A DNA stretch of 22,690 nucleotides from a virus, in IMG/VR virus record IMGVR_UViG_3300031240_000205, positions 1 to 22,690 of that record. One strand, written 5' to 3'. Positions within the stretch are counted from its first letter, which is position 1; every line of letters starts with the position of its first letter. Under the pieces are notes generated by a model. That model did not search any database and was not told where the DNA came from. It saw only the letters and a list, made by a program, of their open reading frames with translations. Positions 5,006 through 12,512 of the stretch are shown one piece after another. The translations under genes and the position numbers were made by a program.

Positions 5006-8000
5006 TGTCGAGCCAGAGCTGGCATTCTGCCAAGTTGGAAGCGCACTCGCCCCGTTTGACGTTAATACTTGGCCTGTAGTACCTACACCGGAGACGTTTT
5101 GAAGGGCGCCAGTAGATGTAGTTCCTCCCGTAATAACGGAGTACGCGGTGAAAGAGGTGTCGCCTGTTCCACCGTTAGCTACTGGTAACGCTGTTCCCGA
5201 AAGCGTTACAGCGAGCGTACCAGACGAAGTAATAGGAGACCCAGATACGCTGAGGAACGCGGGTACTGTTAATGCAACAGAAGTTACTGTGCCGCTAGTA
5301 GCAGGCGCCGCCCATACTGGGAGACCGCCTGAGACTGTCAGCACTTGGCCAGTAGATCCAATACCTAAGCGTGCAGCGACAGGCGTACTATTTTCATAGA
5401 TGATATCGCCTGCCGTAGTCATTGGGCTCAAGGCGTTGAATGCGGCATTGGCTGTAGTCTGCCCGGTGCCACCATTAGCGATAGCAATAGTGGTTCCATT
5501 CCACGTACCACTTGTTATAGTGCCGACAGAGGTCAGAGAAGACGTGACTACGTTGGAAGCAAGCGTCGTACCAGTCAGTGTGCCGGCAGGAGCGATAACT
5601 ACATTGCCGCTAGCGGCCGTGATTAGTCCTTTAGCATTAACAGTGAACGAGGGGATTGATGTTGAGGACCCGAAAGAGCCTACGTTAGCGTTAACGGTAG
5701 CCAGTGTAGCTACTTGAGAGCCTGATCCAGGACCTGCAGTTACGTCGCCTGTAAGTTGTGTGATGCCTGAGACAGGAGCCGCTGCCCATTTAAGGCCTAA
5801 TGCCTGTGTTGAGTCAGCGGTGAGAATAAATCCATCAGTGCCAATAGGTACTCTGTTATTGGCCGTATCGAAGCCAAGGATATCGCCCTTAGTTGTCAGA
5901 GGCGACAAGGCACCGAAAGCAGCCGAAGCGGTAGTTTGACCAGTACCGCCATTAGCTATAGGAAGCGCAGTGCCGGATAGAGTTACAGCAAGAGTACCAG
6001 ACGTAGTAATAGGGGAGCCTGAAATACTCAGAAAGCTTGGGACGGTTAAAGCGACAGAGGTTACTGTTCCGCCTGAGTTCGGAGGAGTAGCCCAAGTACC
6101 GTCTGCGCGCAGGAAGTTAACTGTGCCGCCACCTGATGCCGTAACGACACCGGGGAATGCGCTACTGAAGGGCTGCAGGTTGAGAACTTGGCCAGATAGG
6201 CTAGCGGCGTTTGCATTGGGCGAGGCGCCGACTGCAGCGAGGGTTACGTCCCCGGTGTTAGTGCCACTTGAGCTTCCAGAGAAGTTAGACGCTGTGATCG
6301 CACCGGAGAAGTTGGCGGCAGCAGCTGTAATAGTTCCTGTCAGAGTAGGAGAGGCTGAGAAAACGACGTTGCCAGTTCCCGTAGTGCCGGATACTGTAGT
6401 TCCTTGGATCTTATTGATAGTAGTTGCGCCAGATGCAACGATACTTACGTCACCTGACATAGCGACATCAGCAGCTACATTTGAGCCGTTACCGACCAAT
6501 ATATGGTTGGTGGTTAAGGAGATAGATCCCGGAGAGACTGAAGACGGCGCACTTGTCCACGTAGTTCCGTTACTCGTTAGGACATTTCCAGAGGTACCTG
6601 GAGCTACAAATTGTACCGGAGAAGTTCCATTACCTAGGATTACGTTGTTTAATGTGAGTGATGTGGACCCAGTCCCGCCGTGAGCGACAGGTACGATACC
6701 TAGGGGAACTATGGCGGCTAACTCATCCAGAGCTTGAGCAACCTGTGTGGGCGGGACTGACCAATTACCCGGCACTGCGGGACTATAGTGAACATATGGA
6801 GCTTGCGAGGTAAGTTGAAGAGTGAATGCGCCCGTTATGCTACCGGGAGGAGGCAAGCTTCCCGAGTCGCTGATAATAGTAGGAGTACCACTGCCTGTCG
6901 TTACGCCGAGAATAGTATACCCAGAGTCGGCGATACATCCGGAAACCTCAAAAGTAAGACCACCATTTAATGTAAATGTAGTTAGGTAAAGGTCTGAGGC
7001 TGTGATAATAGCAAAGGCGCCAGATCCAGCGTCTTTAATATCAATCGCTCCTTCCATGGCGGCGCCAAGGATGTAAATGGTTCCGGCTTGAACAGTTAGC
7101 GGTCCTATAAATCCGTTAGCGGCGTATATAAATGATGTAGCAGCTCCCGCACCTTGTTGTTCAAAATCGCAACCACTAGCAAACAGGACATCTGAACATA
7201 TTAAACTTATAGCCGAGGTGTCGTTTCGTACCCACGTAAAGGTCCCCGTCAGCTCTATGCCAGTCATCCATACTGTGTCGTTTGTAGAGCCCCCCGTAAT
7301 CGTTAACGCATTAATTTGAATGTTGTTCTCGGAAACCAGGCCTACGTTTGGTTTACCCGTTATAGTTCCTACGTCAGAATCATTATTTCCTCCCGATAGA
7401 TAAAAAACGTAAGGAACATTAATAGTCGGAGATACGCTGTTGTAAGCGTGCTGTAGAGTCTTCCAAGGGCTTACAAGTGTGCCGGTATTTGAATCGCTGC
7501 CGGAAACAAAATCGATATATCTTTTGTTGGGTATGTTAGCGAGTGTAGTGGCGCCCGTGTTTGAAATGGTAATATCACCGCTCATGGCGACAGGCTTAGC
7601 TAGGTTAGACGCGTTACCAACGAGAATGTCTCCGCTAGGAAGATAGAGGGAGGACGATTGTGTCGGCGCCGTCCCTGTTGGACCGACCACGAAGCTACTA
7701 TTGTAGTCACTCCACGACCCGCTATTAGCTACGGCGCTTAAAAAGGTAGTAGCAACGCTGGTCAATGTCCCGGCGTTGGTTACGGCGCCAGAACACCGAG
7801 TATATCTGAGGACAAGAGCTGAACCTGCGTCTATGCTAGTAGGACCGAAGAAATTACCGAAGGAACAATTTACAGAGGTGGCTCCGAAGCCTGACGGTTT
7901 GTTTGCGCCGCCGTTTGTAACTATAGTAACGGCGCCTAAATTAAAAAAGGTACTATACACGCCAAAAAATCCAGCGTTTTGTATAGAAACTCCGCCGGCT

Positions 8001-8716
8001 CCGCCGGAAATTGCAGACCCGCAATTTTGAAATACGAGCTGCCCGAGGTTGTTGGCCGTAATAGCCGGAGCCCCGGTACTATAAAGCATCATGTTACTGA
8101 ACGTTCCGCCATATTGGAGGAAGTTAGTTCCGTTAGATGCGCCGGTTAGGACGATGTCCCCGGTAAGATCAAAACCTTGAAAGATCAAAGCTTTTAAATT
8201 GTCGTTATTCGACGTGGAATTGATATCGCCGTCCAGCGATGTAACGGGAATGGCGTCGTTAGACATATTCCCATTTGAAATGCTGCTACTAATGATAGCT
8301 AGGCGGGTGAACGCGGCGTTGTTGAGGCTAATCCCGCCCGTGTACGTGCCTGGATGTACGTAGATAACGTAGTTGTTGCCATCATTATTGGCAATGATTC
8401 GATTCAATGCCGCTGTAATTGTTAGATAGGGCCTGAGGACGCTACCGTCAGATGTCGCAGCGCCTACATAGTTTTGATCGACATATAAATAGGTAGTGGG
8501 ACCGGCGTTTACTTGTGTAGCAGCATTGTTGAATGTATTCCAGTCGGCCGCTGTTAACACGCCTGGGAAAGAGGTGTTAGCTGGCTGTAAAGTAAGAACA
8601 TTACCGGAAACTGTTCCGGCGTCAGCATTAGGCGAAGAGCCTACTGGCGCTAGTGTTACATCATCGACAGCGTCGAAGTTACTAGTGAACGGGTTAAAGA
8701 TGTATGAAATTGCCAT
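4385..8716 (-). CDS. Large modular tail fibre / tailspike-like protein
   Basis: A 1443-aa protein, the largest in the window. Layout by residue: 1-60 N-terminal attachment region; about 75-350 a first parallel beta-helix-like module (RPYLTITAALNRI, HPGTYTGG); about 398-620 a second, opened by YIDFVSGSDSNTGTLVSPWK and TLQHAYNSV, a typical start of right-handed beta-helix/DUF1565-type domains; 675-1230 thin-shaft repeats with GGTGxTT motifs (residues 680, 923, 1082, 1182); 1238-1443 a glycine-rich domain beginning TSGSGTYTTPANVKWIEV and ending in a hydrophobic strand, as in phage glycine-rich receptor-binding tips. No polysaccharide lyase or hydrolase catalytic site was identified. It occupies the T7 gp17 position, downstream of the internal proteins and upstream of lysis genes. 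It starts one base after the previous stop. Role: host recognition. Confidence 0.85.
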   Translation of the reverse strand: MAISYIFNPFTSNFDAVDDVTLAPVGSSPNADAGTVSGNVLTLQPANTSFPGVLTAADWNTFNNAATQVNAGPTTYLYVDQNYVGAATSDGSVLRPYLTITAALNRIIANNDGNNYVIYVHPGTYTGGISLNNAAFTRLAIISSSISNGNMSNDAIPVTSLDGDINSTSNNDNLKALIFQGFDLTGDIVLTGASNGTNFLQYGGTFSNMMLYSTGAPAITANNLGQLVFQNCGSAISGGAGGVSIQNAGFFGVYSTFFNLGAVTIVTNGGANKPSGFGATSVNCSFGNFFGPTSIDAGSALVLRYTRCSGAVTNAGTLTSVATTFLSAVANSGSWSDYNSSFVVGPTGTAPTQSSSLYLPSGDILVGNASNLAKPVAMSGDITISNTGATTLANIPNKRYIDFVSGSDSNTGTLVSPWKTLQHAYNSVSPTINVPYVFYLSGGNNDSDVGTITGKPNVGLVSENNIQINALTITGGSTNDTVWMTGIELTGTFTWVRNDTSAISLICSDVLFASGCDFEQQGAGAATSFIYAANGFIGPLTVQAGTIYILGAAMEGAIDIKDAGSGAFAIITASDLYLTTFTLNGGLTFEVSGCIADSGYTILGVTTGSGTPTIISDSGSLPPPGSITGAFTLQLTSQAPYVHYSPAVPGNWSVPPTQVAQALDELAAIVPLGIVPVAHGGTGSTSLTLNNVILGNGTSPVQFVAPGTSGNVLTSNGTTWTSAPSSVSPGSISLTTNHILVGNGSNVAADVAMSGDVSIVASGATTINKIQGTTVSGTTGTGNVVFSASPTLTGTITAAAANFSGAITASNFSGSSSGTNTGDVTLAAVGASPNANAASLSGQVLNLQPFSSAFPGVVTASGGGTVNFLRADGTWATPPNSGGTVTSVALTVPSFLSISGSPITTSGTLAVTLSGTALPIANGGTGQTTASAAFGALSPLTTKGDILGFDTANNRVPIGTDGFILTADSTQALGLKWAAAPVSGITQLTGDVTAGPGSGSQVATLATVNANVGSFGSSTSIPSFTVNAKGLITAASGNVVIAPAGTLTGTTLASNVVTSSLTSVGTITSGTWNGTTIAIANGGTGQTTANAAFNALSPMTTAGDIIYENSTPVAARLGIGSTGQVLTVSGGLPVWAAPATSGTVTSVALTVPAFLSVSGSPITSSGTLAVTLSGTALPVANGGTGDTSFTAYSVITGGTTSTGALQNVSGVGTTGQVLTSNGASALPTWQNASSGSTPTVQRFTSGSGTYTTPANVKWIEVKMIGGGGGGGAATTNNGTAGSDSTFGTSLLTAGGGSGGSKGANGSGAGPVSGGTPTINSPAITMVSVVGGSGWQAMGGNNSLPGGPGGNGFFGGAGSYGNGSGSQGFSAETNSGAGGGGAKSGTSGNIGAVGGAAGGYLEAIINTPSATYAYAVGAGGAGGAAGEFVGGNGGSGVILVIEHY
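5156..5296 (-). repeat. Fibre shaft repeat, copy 2 (partner 5930-6073)
   Basis: Residues 1141-1187 of the fibre (SGTVTSVALTVPAFLSVSGS and onward to PVANGGTGDTS) repeat residues 882-929 (GGTVTSVALTVPSFLSISGS to PIANGGTGQTT) with only a few substitutions over about 47 residues. The DNA copies are clearly diverged, so this is an old duplication held by selection on protein structure. Confidence 0.8.
6137..6247 (-). repeat. Fibre module repeat (partner 8549-8659)
   Basis: Residues 824-860 (VTLAAVGASPNANAASLSGQ to FPGVVTA) repeat residues 20-56 at the N-terminus (VTLAPVGSSPNADAGTVSGN to FPGVLTA), about 800 residues apart. A second pair, residues 362-395 and 737-770 (xILVGNxSNxAxxVAMSGD), follows the same pattern. 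Repeated linkers therefore frame the beta-helix modules. Confidence 0.75.
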
Positions 8717-8717
8717 A

Positions 8718-9170
8718 TTAGCTCGCGATTACATCAATGAGACGATTGCTGCCATCGTAGGTAAGTGTTAAGGTCTTAACAGTTACAGAGGCGAGCTTAT
8801 AGACTGCAGTTCCAATCTGACCTGTCCCGTTACCAGAGGGGATATAGGTCAGGGCGATCTCGTCAAACTGAAGCGGGACTAGCCCACCGGGTGTTCGCGC
8901 GTTTAGCGCTGTGACGGCCGTGTCAATATTATCAAGCTGTGCAATTTCAAGGACTTGGTTGGCAGCCGTTGCTGAACCTGGAGGAAGTGGGCTGCTACTT
9001 ACATTGACGTTTACGTTACCTGCTGAGTCTACTGACACCGGGATAAGGTTGCCAGCTAGATCAACGCCTGCGATCTCAGTCGAGGATGTTGGTGCCGTAG
9101 CGCCGTTTGGCCCGACAGAAGGGTTAGTGGAAGTTGCGTTTGAAGGCGGGTAGAAAAATACTTGACTCAT
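8718..9170 (-). CDS. Small phage structural protein (150 aa)
   Basis: Begins after GGAGGTTAAT, an excellent ribosome-binding site that includes the upstream stop (TAATATG). Residues 1-60 are Ser/Thr/Pro/Asn-rich (FFYPPSNATSTNPSVGPNG). Residues 58-75 contain SSSPLPPGSATAANQVLEIA, a linker often seen in phage virion proteins in the form LPxGAATxxxQ. The C-terminal half is predicted beta (FDEIALTYIP, VYKLASVTVKTLTLTYDGSN). No catalytic motif or signal peptide is present. The position just upstream of the large fibre suggests an adaptor or decoration protein of the fibre. The specific role is unknown. Confidence 0.65.
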   Translation of the reverse strand: MSQVFFYPPSNATSTNPSVGPNGATAPTSSTEIAGVDLAGNLIPVSVDSAGNVNVNVSSSPLPPGSATAANQVLEIAQLDNIDTAVTALNARTPGGLVPLQFDEIALTYIPSGNGTGQIGTAVYKLASVTVKTLTLTYDGSNRLIDVIAS

Positions 9171-9171
9171 A

Positions 9172-9564
9172 TTAACCTCCGATTTGCTTTGCTAAAACCC
9201 ACATATCAGCGGTGCCTGTTCCGGCAATCGTCGATGTGTAGACCAACCTCACCGCTGTGAAGGGGAGTTGGTTGAGGTTGATGAGGATGAGGTCGTTGGC
9301 GCCAGCTACGGTAGGTGTTCCGCCTCCCAAAGGCAAGGTGACCCAGTTACCGGGGTTAGGGACAGGCTGGGACGGTCCTATGGGGCTGTAGTCGTCGCTT
9401 GCCTGGACTTCGAAGGTGCCAGTTGAATCGCTAGTCGTAACGTTAATCTGGTAGGATACGTTATCGGAGAACTTAATCGTTGTGATGGGGCTTGTGAAGG
9501 TAGCCGATAGGCTTTGTGGCACTCCCTCATTCAGGTTGTATCTTACTACGTCTTTACGTGCCAT
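9172..9564 (-). CDS. Small structural protein, paralogue of the 120-aa protein
   Basis: A 130-aa beta-rich protein, first gene after the 63-base gap at 9565-9627. The ATG follows CAAAGGGGAATAG, a good ribosome-binding site. It shares the GTFxxQASxD...NWVxxP...VRxVxxxT pattern with the gene at 4011-4373, so the two are probably ancient duplicates. The N-terminal section (SATFTSPITTIKFSDNVSYQ) adds strands missing or diverged in the shorter copy. No signal peptide or enzyme motif is present. It is likely a virion decoration or fibre-associated protein. A short overlapping frame (9554-9625) runs into its start. Confidence 0.65.
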   Translation of the reverse strand: MARKDVVRYNLNEGVPQSLSATFTSPITTIKFSDNVSYQINVTTSDSTGTFEVQASDDYSPIGPSQPVPNPGNWVTLPLGGGTPTVAGANDLILINLNQLPFTAVRLVYTSTIAGTGTADMWVLAKQIGG

Positions 9565-9625
9565 CTATTCCCCTTTGTAGGTTAGGCTTGGTTAGCCTGG
9601 TCTTATTAACGCTAAACAGTCCCAT
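9554..9625 (-). CDS. Possible 23-aa leader peptide
   Basis: An ATG at 9625 is preceded by AGAGGTAACT, a good Shine-Dalgarno formed by the last codons of the 958-aa gene. It opens a 23-codon frame (MGLFSVNKTRLTKPNLQRGI, then DGT) that ends just inside the 130-aa gene. The first eight codons match, with three base changes, the frame extension at the start of the GNAT gene (GLFSRNE). The changes are amino-acid altering, so a DNA or RNA element is as likely as a peptide. Confidence 0.2.
   Translation of the reverse strand: MGLFSVNKTRLTKPNLQRGIDGT
9584..9598 (-). repeat. Small hairpin in the gap before the 130-aa gene
   Basis: AGGCT (9584-9588) pairs with AGCCT (9594-9598) around a five-base loop, between the conserved 14-base element and the ribosome-binding site of the 130-aa gene. 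It is too short and lacks a U-tract for a standard terminator. It could be an RNA-stability or processing stem. Confidence 0.3.
9602..9624 (-). promoter_or_regulatory. Conserved intergenic element, copy 1 (TGGGACTGTTTAGC)
   Basis: The 14 bases TGGGACTGTTTAGC (minus strand, 9611-9624) recur exactly at 16156-16169. Extending nine bases downstream gives 20 matches of 23. Both copies lie within a few bases after the stop codon of a large structural gene, in two of the few gaps of the late operon. A phage RNA-polymerase promoter, processing site or other cis element is possible. No standard -10/-35 is evident at it. Confidence 0.4.
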
Positions 9626-9627
9626 AG

Positions 9628-12504
9628 TTACCTCTGAGACTGGTCTTCCTCAGCCGCTTGGCCTGTCGTTTGGTACATTTTAGGTAGCTTTTGGGTAACT
9701 TTGGATGGCGAACCCTTCTTAGGGGCTTGTTGAGCGCCTTGTGGGGGCGCCTGAGGCGGCTGAGCGGTCATTGGCTGTGCTGACATGATGCCTTGGGGAG
9801 TCATTGTGCTGTCGAGCGGCTGCGCAGTGAACATGGCCAAAGCGAGCCTACGCTGGTAGGGGAGAGTTTGGCCTTTGTTGACTGACTCGATCATCTCATT
9901 CTGAAGCTTTTGAGAGAGCTGCTTGTATAGATTAGGGTAAATCGTATTTAACGTCGTGATATCCTTAGGAGTTAAGGTGCCATCTTGCATATGCTTCAAT
10001 ACCAGCATGGGAGTCTGAGCGATGTCGAGGGCTCGGTTGTAGCCCGCCTGTGCGAACGAAGATGGCGGCATCTTAGTGTCAAGAGGCGCCTTTGGAGCGA
10101 CATCGGGCCTCTGTGCCGCAAGGTATTGCACCGCGCGGGCTGAAGTGGCAGCGAACGCCTGCCCATATGACGGGACTGGGTTATTATCGTTAAGATTAAA
10201 TAACTTTTGAGGATTGGCGCTATATTGATCGACGAGCTTGCTGAGCTTATTGCGGCCTGCCACTGACGCTGCGATAGACGCAGGCATAGTAGCCTTGTCA
10301 GGATTAAAGATAGACTTAACCCCTCTTGTCATGACATTCCAGCCGTTAGTCGTAGCCTTAGCAAGGGCAGTTGCCTGCTTGATCTCAGGCGAGTTGCCGA
10401 CTGCCTTAATGAACTTCTCAATACCGAAGTCGCGCACGTTGGCAATGGCTGCACCGGCTGGATGCTCGAAGAAGGCGCGGAAGGCGCTCATCCCGCTTGT
10501 ACCGGATGGGTTGAAGTTCTTAGGGAAAGCACGGAGATAGGTCTCAGCGTCGTTTAGCTTCTGTAGCTCTTGGGGTTGGAAGATGCTCTTCTGAATCTCT
10601 GGCTCTAACTTATTGACGCTGTTGAATAATAGCTTTGGACTGAGTTCACCGGTGCGACTAGCAGCTTCGCGGAGTGAGCCCTTTTGGTACTCCTGCATCA
10701 GCTGCATTTGCTCAGGGTACTCTTTCTGAAAAAAGTTAAGGAATTCTGAATTATTCTTGGAGAATAGCTTCTGAGTAATAGACTCCGGTGTCAGGTCGTT
10801 AATGAAGTTCTTAGCGTCTTGCACGCCGTAGACTCGGCCTTTGCCTAATTGTTCAGATAGTGTTTTAACCTTGCCGATAAAGTCTTTATATTGGCTATTA
10901 GCGACTTTACGCTGTCCTATGAGGTCCATGAGAGATTGTTGTTGCTCAGGCGTATTCGCTTGCTGCTTGGCGAATCGCTCAATGCTATTCTCTTCTAAGT
11001 CCGTAAGCTTATCTGATAACACTGATGCCATGCGCTTCTCGCCGCTTGACGCTGTGGGCGACACAGAGCGGTTCAGGATCGACTTATAGGTTTTAACGTC
11101 GTCAACTGTCTTTAAGTTCTGCACTTCTTTCATGACGCGGTTAGCGAGTGCGCCTTCAGGAGAGGATGGGGAGAGCTTTAGCTCCTTGATCTCGGAAATG
11201 TCCCTTGCAATTGCAGGGCCTGCCTTCTCGGCAAGTGGTATCGTTTCATGTGCCTGCTTCAGTTGATCATACATCTGGGCGATAGGCTCATTCTGCTCGG
11301 ATATCTGGTCTGTAATAGACTTCTTCAGAATATTACCAAGCTCAGCCTTGGTATACCGGCTACCATCGCCTAGGGCGTCCTCTACAGCACTTTTGGCAGC
11401 ATTATAGCCCTGGGAGTACAACTCTTGGCGCTTTAGGCCTGAGTAGGTCGGAGCGCCGTTTATAAGGGAATCTTCAGCTTTCTGAACAATTGGACTGGCC
11501 GATGTCATTCCTTCCATCACCGGGGCATTTAGGCGCTCAGCAGCAGCCGTAATCTCATCGGCGTCTGGCTTCTGCGCCTTAAGCCCGTCTAGGATGCTTG
11601 TCTTTTGCGTGTCGGTTAGGATATCTGAGTTTTGTATCGTAGTCTTGAAATCGCCTGCGTCCATTGCAGGACGGTCGAGTTCGGATACGAAGGCACCGGG
11701 GGTTTCTTTGCCTGCTAGTTCGACACTAGGAGCTGTTACAACGCCACTACCGCGCAGAGCGGCGCCTACGCCGCCTCCGAATACGCCGCCAAGGATAGTA
11801 GCTAAGCCCATGTGAGCGGCAGCCGTCTCTGCAGTTTGGTTGGGATCTTCACTGAAAGCTTTAGAGAGTTCGTCGCCACCTTGGAATAATGTCGCTTCGA
11901 AGGCGCCTTTGACTGCATCTGCTCCTACTTGGCTTACGAAGCCTGCACCTTTGCCGCCTAGGCCCAGCGCTGCGGCTCCGCCTTCGCCTATGTCCTTTAG
12001 GATGTTAGCTTCGCCTACACCGGGTATGAATGCTGAGCCTACGAGACCTGCGACCTGGCCAATGTCATGAGTCGTTGGATTAGCCTCAGCGCGTCCTCGA
12101 ATGTCTGCAGGATCGACGCCTAGCGCTCGTTCGGCTAGAGTTGACGTTCCGAAAGAGACTCCCTCAGCTGCCCCTTCTAGGCCTGCAATAGCCTGTTGTC
12201 CTAGGCCGCCATATTTCTGCTGCTGCGCGTAGTTGTTCACATCATCGTCACTGGCTAACTTATAGCCATGGTCCATAGCTGAAGTGAGCTGATCTCTGGA
12301 TAGAGAGCCTACATTACCTTGGGGATCTACTACATTAACTCGGTCAGTGGCGGCAGTTACTGGATTGGGCGGTGCTACGGGCTGTGAATTATCAACAGAC
12401 GGGGCAGGAGTGAACGCTTTAGTAAAAGCCGCATCCACGTCTTGATCAGGGTAGGCGTTATTAAACGCCTGGTTTACGTCTACTGGCGAATTATCGTCAG
12501 CCAT
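9628..12504 (-). CDS. Large internal virion / DNA-ejection-like protein (958 aa)
   Basis: Occupies the T7 gp16 position, last of three candidate internal proteins. Residues 1-55 are acidic and Pro-rich with two short repeats (DVNQAFNNAY, DVDAAFTKAF). Residues 57-89 form a compact motif (VVDPQGNVGSLSRDQL, MDHGYKLAS). Residues 100-255 are rich in Gly, Ala and small hydrophobics (GLVGSAFIPGVGEAN, LATILGGVFGGGVGAALRG), as in membrane-interacting ejection proteins. The central 300-700 is long charged helix. Near the C-terminus, NRALDIAQTPMLVLKHMQDG and PLDSTMTPQGIMSAQP resemble a block conserved in large podovirus virion proteins (recall). The tail is Gln/Pro-rich and basic. No lytic transglycosylase motif was found. 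The start follows AATAAGGCACGAC. Confidence 0.7.
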   Translation of the reverse strand: MADDNSPVDVNQAFNNAYPDQDVDAAFTKAFTPAPSVDNSQPVAPPNPVTAATDRVNVVDPQGNVGSLSRDQLTSAMDHGYKLASDDDVNNYAQQQKYGGLGQQAIAGLEGAAEGVSFGTSTLAERALGVDPADIRGRAEANPTTHDIGQVAGLVGSAFIPGVGEANILKDIGEGGAAALGLGGKGAGFVSQVGADAVKGAFEATLFQGGDELSKAFSEDPNQTAETAAAHMGLATILGGVFGGGVGAALRGSGVVTAPSVELAGKETPGAFVSELDRPAMDAGDFKTTIQNSDILTDTQKTSILDGLKAQKPDADEITAAAERLNAPVMEGMTSASPIVQKAEDSLINGAPTYSGLKRQELYSQGYNAAKSAVEDALGDGSRYTKAELGNILKKSITDQISEQNEPIAQMYDQLKQAHETIPLAEKAGPAIARDISEIKELKLSPSSPEGALANRVMKEVQNLKTVDDVKTYKSILNRSVSPTASSGEKRMASVLSDKLTDLEENSIERFAKQQANTPEQQQSLMDLIGQRKVANSQYKDFIGKVKTLSEQLGKGRVYGVQDAKNFINDLTPESITQKLFSKNNSEFLNFFQKEYPEQMQLMQEYQKGSLREAASRTGELSPKLLFNSVNKLEPEIQKSIFQPQELQKLNDAETYLRAFPKNFNPSGTSGMSAFRAFFEHPAGAAIANVRDFGIEKFIKAVGNSPEIKQATALAKATTNGWNVMTRGVKSIFNPDKATMPASIAASVAGRNKLSKLVDQYSANPQKLFNLNDNNPVPSYGQAFAATSARAVQYLAAQRPDVAPKAPLDTKMPPSSFAQAGYNRALDIAQTPMLVLKHMQDGTLTPKDITTLNTIYPNLYKQLSQKLQNEMIESVNKGQTLPYQRRLALAMFTAQPLDSTMTPQGIMSAQPMTAQPPQAPPQGAQQAPKKGSPSKVTQKLPKMYQTTGQAAEEDQSQR

Positions 12505-12512
12505 GTCGTGCC

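Noticed and set aside
5970-6683. 237-aa plus-strand open frame opposite the large fibre
   Set aside because: Antisense shadow of a repetitive Gly/Thr-rich gene. It has no ribosome-binding site, and its Pro/Val/Ala-rich product mirrors the fibre codons.
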